From Penium margaritaceum (lineage: Eukaryota > Streptophyta > Zygnematophyceae > Desmidiales > Peniaceae), in NCBI GenBank assembly GCA_023375785.1, contig SZWC01018830.1, forward strand, positions 3,051-50,655: 47,605 nucleotides of DNA, given 5' to 3'. A model generated the notes under the pieces. It was not told where the DNA came from. It saw nothing but the letters and a program-made list of their open reading frames with translations, and made no database searches. Shown here in pieces: positions 1 through 10,179 of the stretch (positions are counted from its first letter, which is position 1; each line of letters starts with the position of its first letter). The translations under genes and the position numbers were made by a program.

Positions 1-165
1 ATAGATATAGATATAGATATAGATAAAGATATAGATATAGATATAGATATAGATATAGTATAGATATAGATATAGATATAGATATAGACATAGATATAGA
101 TATAGATATAGTTATAGATATATATATAGATATAGATAGAGGAAGAGAAGTAGATATAGATATAA
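1..165. repeat. GATATA-type microsatellite
   Basis: An almost pure array of ATAGAT/GATATA units opens the window and decays gradually to about position 300. It is strongly AT-rich, unlike the rest of the window, and has no coding potential. The array may continue upstream of the window. Confidence 0.95.
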
Positions 166-299
166 TTAGAAACAGATTATGATATAGATGTAGAGATAGG
201 TTAAGGAATAGGTATATTTTTAGCTGTGGATGTAGGTACAGATAAAGATGTATGTATAGATATCAATATAGAGTAACATATAGTTAAAGATATTGATTT

Positions 300-890
300 A
301 CATAGTTATCCATAGAGATGTATATTGATGTCTTGATGAATCTGTATCATAAACAGAGATGTGCATAACAATGTACATGCACATGGATGTACACCTATGT
401 GTAGATGTAGAATGTATGAAGGTATATAATTAGACGTATAAGATTATGTGCATGTGGATGTATGCATGTGCATGTACATGGACACGTACATATATATCAG
501 ATGTTCAAATTATATAGAAGTTTACAAAGATGAAGATCTGGATTTGGATGTACTTTTTTATGTGCACGTAGTTAGAGAAATTCTGAAGCTAATGTGAAGA
601 TTTCAAAGTTAAAAGAAGCAACATCTTTGGGTGCGTAAGATGTTCTTGGAATGATCCCGCCAGACACGTCCAATGGAGAGAATGTTCTGTGTCAGTTTTT
701 TACATAGTAGTAGTTCATCTTTGGGAAGGTTACTTTGTAACCCTATGCATGCTTTGCTTGCAACCACCCCTCTTGTTGCTGTTTGGTATCTTTGTCATGC
801 CATGTTTTCCGAAGGAGCATAGATGGTGTGAGCTTCTACTTCGTCGGAATCACTTCCATCCGCATTGACAAGAGGGTAAGCTCGCACCAT
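300..890. other. AT-rich spacer, nothing recognised
   Basis: This stretch follows the microsatellite and contains scattered ATGTACATG-like alternating tracts. I see no open frame of useful length, no RNA gene and no recognisable transposon domain. Confidence 0.6.
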
Positions 891-1337
891 TTAGGGTGAG
901 GCTGGTTGCGGTTGGAATCGATGGTTGAACGAGTTCAACCATCATAATGGCTGTCCGTGGGGTTTTCACCTTGAACGTTGTCGAGGCAGTCAATCCTGAC
1001 CCTCCATGATTTTCCGTCCGGATAGGGTTCCTTCAGCTCCTGTTCAACTAACTTAGCGGGTCCCACTCAGCGCACCACTTATCGGATGATATCATTTCAA
1101 CCAACAACCTTCAACCAATCAACGTGAAGCATCGATAGTTGAAAGCTCGATGCCAGTCCTCGGTAGCTGAGTCAAACTTTGGACATGACCGCAAGCATAG
1201 GACTCATGACCGGCTTTAAGAATTAGGAGAAGGCTGTGCGCAACTTGTGGACCCACAAAGTCCTCAACTAGGTTGAGCAAAGCCTGTGTCCGGTAGCGTT
1301 CTACCATTGATTCCAACCGCAACCAGCCTCACCCTTA
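891..1337. repeat. 40-bp inverted repeat flanking about 370 bp
   Basis: The arm at 891-930 is the reverse complement of 1298-1337 with about three mismatches. The left arm runs into a second palindrome at 921-942 (10-bp arms, 2-nt loop). The enclosed DNA has no coding potential. This could be a short non-autonomous (MITE-like) element or a foldback relic. I found no clear target duplication, so the class is open. Confidence 0.55.
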
Positions 1338-2373
1338 CGGTACGAAAGATTGGTTCGCACCATTTTTGGAATATTCGCACAAGCTCGCACCCTCGATGTC
1401 TTAGCTGTTGATCGTCTGGGCGTTTTCTTCTTCTTTTTTCCTTCACTAATCGCACATCGCACCGATTGCTTTGGATGTTCCCTCTAACGGACATGCTGAC
1501 GTCGGTTGCAGCGAGCAGTCACCGATCGGATTGCAATAGGTTACTATCTAACCCAGAAATTGCCGAGAGCCCGCCCGTCATGTATCCAGCCCGCCAGGTA
1601 TCCGGCCCGCCAGGGATCTGGATGTTCCAACCGCCACGCGGTCAAGGAGACTGCGGGTCTCTCCACCGCCACTGCCGCCAATTCATCCTGTCGAACCACA
1701 GGATAGCCCACAAAGTCAATTCGTGCAACAGGACGGATGGATTAAGGGTGAATGCGTTGCATCCTCACTTTTTTTCAACGTGGTAAGATCCATGCGACTC
1801 CAAGAACCAAATGTTTTGGACATCCCGGAAAGGTTTCTGGGATGTCCGAAATATCTGTCAACGTGGTAAGATCTACGCCATCGCACACCCATGCTACCGC
1901 TCAACGAGTTGTCCAGTTCACTCCAGGGTTGTCCGGTTCATTCTAGTTTTATCCAGTGGATGCGTTTGCAAGGAGGACTGGAGGAAGTCCGACACGTTCA
2001 AGCTAAGCTGTCGTCGATCGCATTGACTTGCCCGGCTGGTTGGCAAAACGTGTCCATATGCGGTGCAAACGCATTGATGTCCGAGATCGTGCGCCCATGC
2101 GACTCCACGATATCATACTCTGTCTTCTCCTCATCGGGAACTGCTAATGGGTACGTTCCAAACCTGGCGTTCCTTACCCGATGGAGGAAACCATAGGATG
2201 GAATCTGATGATCTCCTTGTGAGAGAACAGGTTTGTCAGCGCCGCTTCCGGACGATCCAGAGAGAGCAAGGGAGTGGGAGAGAGCGAGGAAGATGGAGCC
2301 AACTGGAACGGGAACGGCAGCTGGTCGTGCGACGCTGCCGCTGCATGCAGGGATGCTGGCGTGGGAGCTGCGC
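1338..2373. other. Spacer with small direct and inverted repeats
   Basis: No gene is supported here. A hairpin lies at 1818-1847 (14-bp arms, one mismatch). It is bracketed by a directly repeated segment reading CAACGTGGTAAGATC at about 1777 and 1859. Short GTTGTCC direct repeats follow near 1910-1945. Overlapping open frames in this stretch look like chance. Confidence 0.5.
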
Positions 2374-2418
2374 GGCGCGGGCGGGCTTGCCCGCGCAGCG
2401 GGCAAGCCCGCCCGCGCC
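2374..2418. repeat. Perfect 20-bp inverted repeat, GC-rich hairpin
   Basis: Positions 2374-2393 and 2399-2418 are perfectly complementary and separated by a 5-nt loop. The arms are nearly pure G+C. As RNA or single-stranded DNA this would be extremely stable. No U-tract follows, and the context is eukaryotic, so a bacterial-type terminator is not implied. Confidence 0.9.
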
Positions 2419-2419
2419 A

Positions 2420-3060
2420 GCTACAGCAGCGTGCAGTAGCAACAGCAAGTTGTAGCAGCCGTAGCAGCAAGCCGCTGCAGCAACCAGCCGCAGCAGCTGC
2501 TGTAACGAGCAGCTGCCAATAGCGGCTGCTGCTGCTCGCTGCCTGTAGCGAGCGAGCAGCGAGCAGCAGCTCGCTAATGCCAGTGAGCAGCTGCCCGCTG
2601 CCAGCGAGCAATAGCTCGGTGCCAGCAAGCAGCAGCTTGCAGCCAGCAAGCAGTAGCACGATGCTCGCTGCTGACAGCTGGCCGTTTCCCGCTATGACAG
2701 ACAAGGAAGAAAGGAAAAAAAAGAGCAAACAATTCCCCCACCCCACCTGCTTCGCCGCCATTGCTGCAGCAGCTGCCTTCATTGCTACAGCAGCCTTAGC
2801 AACCACAGCAGCAAGAACTGCTGCTACAACTGCAGCCGGAGCAGCAGCAGCAACAGCAACAGCAGCAGCCGTAGCAATAGTAGCGGCAGCAGCAGCAAGA
2901 GCTGCAGCAGTAACAGCAGCAGCAGCAGCAACAGCACCAATTGTAGTAGCAGCCGCAGCAGCAGCAAACAGTAGTAGTAGTAGCAATAGCAGCAGCAGCA
3001 GCAGCAACAGCAGCTGCAGCAGCGGCCCTAACAACCGCCACTGCTGACATCAACATCCCA
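2420..3060. repeat. CAG/GCA low-complexity array
   Basis: A degenerate trinucleotide array of CAG, CAA, TAG and GCC units. It gives open frames on both strands that translate to poly-Ala, poly-Ser, poly-Leu or poly-Cys, so the frames are composition artefacts. The interruptions are mostly TAG and CAA, which are the two transition products of CAG. It ends about 270 bp before the Gln-rich start of element A gag. Confidence 0.85.
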
Positions 3061-3330
3061 CTACTGATGTCACTGCTGACATCACTGTCGATGCCATCAA
3101 CTCAAAAAATGAGAACCAAAGAAAGGGGCAAGGGAAGCGGGAAGTCATCCAAAGGGTGGACAGGACGTCCACCATCCTCAACAGACCCCACTGCTAACGT
3201 CAGCAACCCACAAAAAGAAGAAAAAACAAAACAAAACAAAGGGCATCACAACATGGCTGGTAGTCCCACTGGGTAGGGGTCCTCATATATTGGAGGGAAC
3301 CCCACCTCCCCTTTCTTCTAGTGGCTGTAG
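3061..3330 (+). other. Spacer or leader before element A gag
   Basis: Between the CAG array and the Gln-rich start of gag there is no recognisable 5' LTR and no match to the Met-tRNA primer-binding sequence TGGTATCAGAGC. The 5' end of element A is therefore missing, too diverged, or replaced by repeat expansion. An AT-rich CATATATTGG lies near 3282-3292. Confidence 0.4.
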
Positions 3331-4535
3331 CAGCAGCAGCAGCAACGGTGACAGTAGCAACAGTAGCAGCAAGAGCAGCAACAGTAGCAACAACAAGAGC
3401 AGCAGGAACAGTAGGAAAACCAGGAGCAGCAGCAGCTGGAGCAATAGCAACAACGTAAGCAGTAGCAGTAGCAGAAGCAAGAGTAGCAGCGCCAGCAGCC
3501 CTCGGACGACGTTGGCGATAACCCTGACCCCGTTGCTACTCTTCAGCAATTGCTCGCTGCCCTGACGCAGCAGCTTGCGGCACTGCAACCGTTAGTCTCC
3601 AAGTCTGCCCCCGATGCGCCGTCGTCCTTCCCCCCTATAGGGCACGCCAGTCCAGTTGTGTCTGCTGCTACGCAAAACCTGGCGCAGCAGTAGACTCTGC
3701 GCTAGTGGCAGATAGTGACCTCCGTCCTTGGCCCCACTCTAGGTGCCGGCCGCAGGCAAAAGGACTTTGAGACGCCGCCATCGCCGCTTCAGGCCGGCGA
3801 GCAATTCCAGAGCCGGGAGCTCAGCTTCCGCATCTAGGCGTAGGGTGAGGGCCTGTGGGCATACTACACCCTATCGTAGGATGCCACCCTGGGCGACCAG
3901 CTGTATGACGCTGGTCGTGCCATCCAGACTCTTGTCCCTCTTGCCCCTCCGACTTCCCGCCTCGCCCTCAAGCCCTTCTTGGGCAACTTCACCGCTGGCG
4001 CCACCCCAGACCCTGCAGACCCGTGGCACGTTCTCACTCATCTCCATCGCCTGTCCAGCGACGCTGAGACTAGCCACCTGCTGTGGGATTTCAATTCCCT
4101 GCACATGGGGGAGACCGAGACGGTCACCTCCTACTAGAGCGGGCAGAGGACATCCTTCGTCGCCTCGGGACCGGTGCCCCCCCCCTTTGGCGGCGCTCCT
4201 CACGATCAAGCGTGGTGCCATCAAAGCGTACGCGGATGTCTTTGTCCACTACCCTCACGATGGTCTCTCCACCCATTAAGGAAGCCCGTCTGGAGTCCCG
4301 ACTCCAGCGCACAGAGACCGTTGTCTCCCCTGCTATCGCCTCCCCTGCCGTCGCCTCCGTGGCCGTCGCCTCCCCCGCCACAGCTACCTCATCCTCGTCT
4401 GGGAAGAAGAAGCTTCGAAACAAGAAAGGCAAAGGTTAGCAACAGCAGCAGCAGCACTCGTCGACCGGGTCCAGCGCTGGCGGCTCAGTCTGCTACAACT
4501 GTGGTCAGCTTGCGCAGAGGTGGTACACGTGTCCT
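3331..4535 (+). pseudogene. Ty1/copia element A: decayed gag with Gln-rich start and broken zinc knuckle
   Basis: Gag is the particle-forming protein that packages element RNA. The frame starting at 3331 opens with a Gln/Glu tract interrupted by eight TAG and one TGA (3349-3486). Further TAGs lie at 3691, 3703, 3835, 3841, 3877 and 4135. A core motif (RQKDFETPP, about 3751-3780) and a following WAYY-like block align with gag of element B, where the 3841 TAG corresponds to Gln and the 3835 TAG to Trp. The frame shifts near 4140 into the pol phase. A CCHC knuckle lies at 4491-4532 (CYNC start), but its zinc-binding His is Gln, so it is a damaged nucleocapsid motif. Homology to B gag is clear; function is lost. 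Confidence 0.85.
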
Positions 4536-4607
4536 CTACTGACGGATGTGGCCCGTGTCATTGCCACCATGCGTTGCTAGCGCAAGCGCCGTCTCGCCTC
4601 TGCCGCC

Positions 4608-7600
4608 GTGGCTGTTGCCAACTCTGACACCTCTGCCTCGTCTAGCAGCTCCACCACTCCGGTTGCTTCCCCGGTCCCGCCGACACCAGCACCGCAGCCG
4701 TTGCTGCCGGCACAGTCCTCCTTCTACCCGGGCTCCGGCGCCATTACCCTGCACTCTGTCTACACTCCTGGGCCATCCTCTCGTGAGTACCAGCTGGAGC
4801 AGTTTATCGCGCTCCAGCTCGGCCTGCCTCGCCCTCCTCCCAAGGGAAGTGCGAGTTGCATCACTTCCTGCTCCCCTGTTTAGCCCTACATGAATGAGAC
4901 TAAGCTACGGTCGTGTCCCGTTTCCTCATCTGTCTTGTCGTCTCTCATGGTCTCCGCTATCCCCTCCCAGGATGACATTGCTTGGCTTGACGATTGGCAG
5001 TCTCGATTCGCACCTCCTTCCACCCCATCCGCGTGCCTTGCTTGTTGCCATGTGACTGTTAGTGATTTTGCGACCCCGGTCCAGGACCCTGCTGAGACTT
5101 GGATCATTGACTCCGGGGCCACACATCACATGACGGCCTATCGTGAGACCTTTAGTATGCTCGAGCCTGTAGGTGATGTTTCCGGTGTCCGGACAGGCTC
5201 TGGCCAGGTGTTGCCTGTCTGTGGTGTTGGCGTCGTTCATTTCCGTGGTCCCTTCGGTGACATCTTTCTGACCAATGTCCTCTTCGTCCCTGGTCTTGAG
5301 CTCAGCCTTCTGTCCGTCACTATCCTTGACCGCATGAGCATGGACGTTATGCACTCGCGTGGTGTTGGCACTGTGTTGTTGCGTCCGTCTGGCCTTGTTG
5401 TGCTGCATGCCACCGCCCGTGGCAACCTATGGCATGTACTTTGCCTCTCCTCCTCTCCTTTCGTCTCCTCGTCGGCCGCCACAGGCCATGTGTTTCTCAC
5501 CGGTACGCTTTCTCCTCAGCACACTTGCCTCTTGCACCGCCACCTCTGCCACGTCCACTTTGCCGCTGTAGACAGCATGCTCCGCACCCAGCCGGCCAAG
5601 GGCCTTGACCCGGAGAATTTTCCCCTCCCGTGCCCAACTGAGTGCATTTATTGCGCTCAGGGGAAGATGCACCATTCCACGAATCCCTTGTCTTCCTCCC
5701 GTGCGTGTGTCCCCTTTGACCTTGTCGATTTGAACGTCATGGGTTCTCTCCCCACCAAGTCTGTTGGCGAGCATGGTAGTTACGTCCTCACCCTCACTGA
5801 CGACTTTTCTCGCTACCGCTGGGTCTTCTACCTTCGGCAGAAGAGCGATGTCACCCACGCCATCCAGGACTGGCTTGTCCTTGTGGAGCGCAAGTGCGGC
5901 CACTCTCTCCGCCGCTTTTGCTTCAATTGCGGTGGTGACTACCTGGGTGAGGCCACGACCTTTCTCGCCTCCTGCGGAATTCGTCATGAAATGTCCGCGC
6001 CTTTTACACCCGCCCAGAACGGTGTCTTCGCACGGTGGAACCGTACTATGGCCGACGCCGTCCGCACCATGCGGGTCGAGTCTGGTCTCTGCAAGGGCTT
6101 CCATTTTGAAGCCATGGCCTACATGACCTGGGTCTGGAACTGGATTCCCCACGGTCCCCTTCCCCGCCAGTCCACAACGTACCAGCATTGGTGCGGTCAG
6201 CGAGCTGACCTCCTCCCGGTTCGCGTCTGGGGCTATGTGGCCATTGTGTGGCTGCCCGTCCCGCAGCAGGGCGGTAAGCTTGCCCCTCGCGGACGTCCCT
6301 GCACCTTCCTTGGTGTCTCTCGTCAGTCCAAGGCCTGGCGCTTCTGGGATCCCTCCCGGCACTGCATCGTTGAGTCCCGCGACGCCCTCTTCTTCGAGGA
6401 CCTGTTTCCTCGCGACCTCATTTGCTCCGGCTTGTCCGTGTCTATCCCGTCACGTAAGGGAGTGGTGATTCTGTCCTCCGTCTTGTTGCTTCCGGGTGAG
6501 ACATCCCTCAGTCCCTCCGAGCCAGCAGTCCCCGTCGCGTCTGCTGGTCCCTCCGGGCCAGCAGCCCCAGCCCCAGTCGCGTCCGCTAGTCCCTCCGGGC
6601 CAGCAGCACCAGTCGTGTCCACTGGTCCCTCCGGGCCAGCAGCCCCAATCGCGTCCGCTGGTCCCTCCGGGCCAGCAGCCCCAGTCGCGTCCGTTAGTCC
6701 CTCCGAGCCAGCAGCCCTAGTTGCGTCCGCTGATCCCTCGAGGCCGGCAGTCCCAGTCACGTCTGCTGGTTCCTACAGGCTAGCAGCCCAAGTCGTGTCC
6801 GGTGGTCCCTATGGGCCGACAGCCCCGGTTGCATCCGCGGGCCCCTGCGGGCCAGCAACCCCGTCCGCCTCCATCAGCCCGACGGACTCAGTGCCGTCAC
6901 CTGCCCTACCACGCTACACGTGTGGCCCAGGCGGCAGCCTCCGACCCAGACCGTCGGTGAGCGCGCAGACGGTCGCACTGCGCTCCGTGGCGCCTCGACT
7001 CCCCATGGCTCCACGTGTCTCCTCGGCTCCCACTGTCGTGAGTGGGGATCCTGGCACCAAGGCCCTTGGCCTGACCACCTCGTCCATCGTTGTAGACCTT
7101 CACCCGGGCTCCGCACTGGGCTACGTCATGCTTCATCATTAGCATCAGTACACTATCGCGGCTGCACTCGCGCGCATCCCACCTAGGGCTCGAGTTGCAC
7201 ACGCTCTCTCTATCCGCTCCACAGCACGCTTGGAGGGCCCAAACACCCTTCGCGAGGAACGAGCCTATCCTAAGGCCGCACACTGGGATGTTGCCTGCGC
7301 CGATGAGCTCGCCGCTATCCAACAGCACCACGTATATGACCTTGTCGACCTTCCCCCCGGACGGAAGGCCATCAGCGCAAAGTGGGTCTTTCGGCGCAAA
7401 TGGAAGCCCGACGGGTCCTTGGACAAGTACAAGACCCGCATTACAGCCAAGGGGTTTGCCTAGATTCTTGAGTTCGATTACGACCAGATCTTTGCCCCCG
7501 TTGGCCGGTTCTCCACTAATCGGGCACTCTTCAGTCTGGTCGCCCAACACAGGTGGGAGTTGCATCAGATGGACGTGAGGAACGCTTTTCTCCATGGTTC

Positions 7601-8792
7601 ACTGGAGGGTGAGGAGCTCTATATGGTGCAGCCCCCAGGCTTTGATGACGGCACTGAAAGAGTCTGGCGATTGCGCAAGGCCCTTTATGGCCTGAAGCAG
7701 TCGCCTCAGTACTGGAACCAAGAAATGAGCAGCACGCTCCTTCGTGGCGGGCTCCAACGCAGCACCGCTGACCCCGCACTGTTTATCAGTCCGCGAGGCC
7801 AGACCTCCGCCGCTGTTCTGGTTTACGTCAACGATCTGCTCATTACGTTTCCAAATACGACTTCCATCCAACGAGTCAAGGATCTGCTACACGCCGCCTA
7901 CCAGATGAAGGACCTTGGGTCTGCCAGAGTCTTCCTGGGCATGGAGCTCGAGCATGATCGCTCCCAGGGCGTCCTGCACATCCACCACGCCGCCTATGTG
8001 CAGACACTGTCTACCCGCTTTGCGATGGACCTGCCACTCGTGCTGAGCGCATCATCACCCATGTCACTCGATAGCCAGGCGAAGCTAAAGAGTCCTGACC
8101 CACCCATTGTGGGGGAGCCAGTTGACATGACCACATACCTACGAGTCATCGGGTCACTGATGTTCCTGGCGACGACAACGCGCCCAGACATTGCGCTTGC
8201 CGTCAACCTCCTGGCCCAGTTCTCTCAGGAGCCACGTCACCTCCACTACAAGGCCGCGATCCGAGTACTACACTATGTTGTCTCGACTCCTGGGCAAAGT
8301 TTCATGTTCCGTCGTCAGCCGTCTGTTATCGCGGTGGGCTACACCGATAGTGACTCAGCCGGCAGTCCGGACGGTAAGAGTTGCACAGGTTGGATCTTTT
8401 TGATTGGTGGTAGAGCTGTGTCCTGGCACAGTGGCAAGTAGGGATGCGTTGCACGTAGCACATCTGAGGCTGAGTACGTTGCTCTTGGCTCAGGCGCATG
8501 TGAGAGTGTGTGGTTGTGTCGTCTGTTGTCCGAGTTGCGTCAGTCCATTGCATCCATCACATTGCACTTTGACAATGAGAGTGCCATAGCCATCGCCGAC
8601 AATGACGGCATGCATCACACACGCACAAAGCACATCAATGTTGAGTATCACTACAAGCATTCGTTGTTGCATGACGGCACCGTCAGCATCGTACGGGTTG
8701 AGACAGCACGAAAGTTGGCTGACTTCCTGACCAAGGCACTGAAGAGCGACTCGTTCAAGAAAGCTGTGAGTTCAGTCGGCATGCGTCCGTGA
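4608..8792 (+). pseudogene. Ty1/copia element A: decayed pol (PR-IN-RT-RNase H)
   Basis: One reading frame covers the whole polyprotein, broken only by TAG at 4881, 7140, 7461 and 8439; it ends in TGA at 8790. In order: aspartic protease with DSGATHH (about 5109-5129), GAG-pre-integrase zinc finger, integrase core (about 5720-6100), a repetitive Pro/Ser/Ala linker, reverse transcriptase (about 7290-8060) and RNase H (8337-8760, with TDSD and SEAEY). The PR-IN-RT-RH order defines Ty1/copia. The integrase second Asp is Asn (5925-5927) and the catalytic Glu is Ala (6030-6032). The RT box YVDD is YVND (7824-7835). The 8439 TAG falls where element B has Gln. This copy is enzymatically dead but structurally nearly full length. 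Confidence 0.95.
6509..6890 (+). repeat. 36-bp in-frame minisatellite in the A integrase-RT linker
   Basis: About ten copies of a 12-residue unit of the type PVASAGPSGPAA are arrayed in the pol frame. Central copies are most alike and outer ones are diverged, as expected of unequal crossing-over or slippage. All length changes are multiples of three, so the frame is kept through the array. The same linker in element B is Pro/Ser-rich but not arrayed. Confidence 0.9.
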
Positions 8793-9237
8793 GTGTTTCT
8801 CTCTGTCCCTGCTTGCGTCTCTGCTTGGCCTGGGGGAGTTTGGTCTTTGACTGTGTCTCTGTACGCACATGTGCACTACGCTTGTGAGTCATGGGGTAGT
8901 GTTGGTTTTCGTGCATCTCTGATTGTTCTCTGTTGTGTCCTCCCGGCTTGTGTACATCAGCGTGCAGATGATTGACGGCGAGACATGACGCTGCTGGAGT
9001 GTCGCTCGGTGGAGCCGACGCACGCTGAGGCCCATTCACCCGTCCCTGGAGCCTCCTCCTCTGGCGATGCGCTTAGCTCCATCGGCAGGCTTCCTCGGTG
9101 GTCAGGTTGTCGGCGGTCACTGCCACTGCAGATGATGTCTGCATGCACCTAGCACTATGTCTGGCTGTGGCATTGCGTCAGCACCATCATGCGATGCCTA
9201 GGTCTTGCAACCGAGGATATACAACTAGCAGGCTGAG
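8793..9237 (+). mobile_element. Element A polypurine tract and putative 3' LTR fragment
   Basis: After the pol stop a GGGGGAG tract lies at 8832-8838, the same PPT that precedes the 3' LTRs of B and C. The LTR would start at 8839, but the first bases read TTTGG rather than TGTTG, so the terminal TG appears mutated. The sequence is cut at 9237 by insertion of element E. I could not find the matching 5' LTR. Confidence 0.55.
9233..9237. repeat. Left target-site duplication of element E (CTGAG)
   Basis: CTGAG directly precedes the left LTR of E, and CCGAG at 15912-15916 directly follows the right LTR. The pair differs at one base, a C/T difference in a CpG, consistent with deamination after insertion. 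Five bases is the normal length for Ty3/gypsy integrases. Confidence 0.65.
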
Positions 9238-10159
9238 TGTGAACCGAGGGGCATCCGGCGTGACGGTCACACGTCAAGCCCTTGGGATAAACCTCCCAAC
9301 CCTCGACCCCTTGGTGTGTGGGCTGACCCTTAAGATGTCGCACGGCCCTCTCCTAAGAGCAAGACCACTCCTAGTGGCCGAGGTTCCCGCCGTGTGCTTC
9401 TCCCTGCGGAGTTTGCACCAAGGTACGCTACGGAAGACTTGTAGGATTGAATGAATGTGTGCGAGGAAATACTTGGAATACAAGGAGATTTGGATAAGGA
9501 ATGGATCATTCAAACTTTTTACATCAGTACAAGGCAATGTACAGAGTCTCTGGATAAGATTGGTATGCCTAGAACAACCCCTAGGCTTCTTTATGTACAA
9601 GCTCCTATCAGCCAGCCAAGAGCCCCTCGACGCTCTGAAGCCCTCTACTCAGGTATAATCACAAAAATAACACATGCATCGTAGTACGCGTTGCAAGCTT
9701 TCTAGCGCACCATATAACGCCTCAATCTGTGGAGAAACGGCTAAGTTATGGCCATTTGAGTGCTCCACACGTGACTGCCGCTGGCAGCACCACCAGCGGG
9801 GTCACGACCGCCTAAAGCACCCTTGCTTACAAATGCAGCTCTAGCCACCAACCCAAAGCGCCCATGGATCCCAGTGAACCTTGCCTCATTGGCTAAGCAT
9901 CCATGCTGGGGCGCTTTGGCTGTAGTGGACGAGAAAGTCGCTCTGTGGTGCTTGGGGTCGAACCAGTACGTCTCTTGTTTTCTGGAGGTGCATCGCCCAC
10001 CTTTGCACTGCCGTGTCCTTCTTGTCCCTGCACTGAATGACCTAGTTCTTGGGTCCATTTCATACATTTTTTCATATTCAAAAAATGAAAGGATCAAAAC
10101 ATGCATGTGAAATCAGCATGATGGTGTAATCACCGCCTCGACCGAGGACCCCCATAACA
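9238..10159 (-). mobile_element. Element E 3' LTR
   Basis: This 922-bp LTR matches 14994-15911. In element orientation it begins TGTTATGGGG and ends GGTTCACA. It is preceded on the minus strand by a purine-rich tract (about 10160-10182, GGAGGAGGGGTGA), the expected PPT. Divergence from the 5' LTR is extensive by eye, with many substitutions and indels, so the insertion is old. Confidence 0.9.
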
Positions 10160-10179
10160 TCACCCCTCCTCCGAGGGCA

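Noticed and set aside
2174..3056. Long poly-Ala/Leu/Ser/Cys open frames on both strands
   Set aside because: They come from the CAG/GCA array. Every phase is open because the triplet unit lacks stops, and no domain is present.
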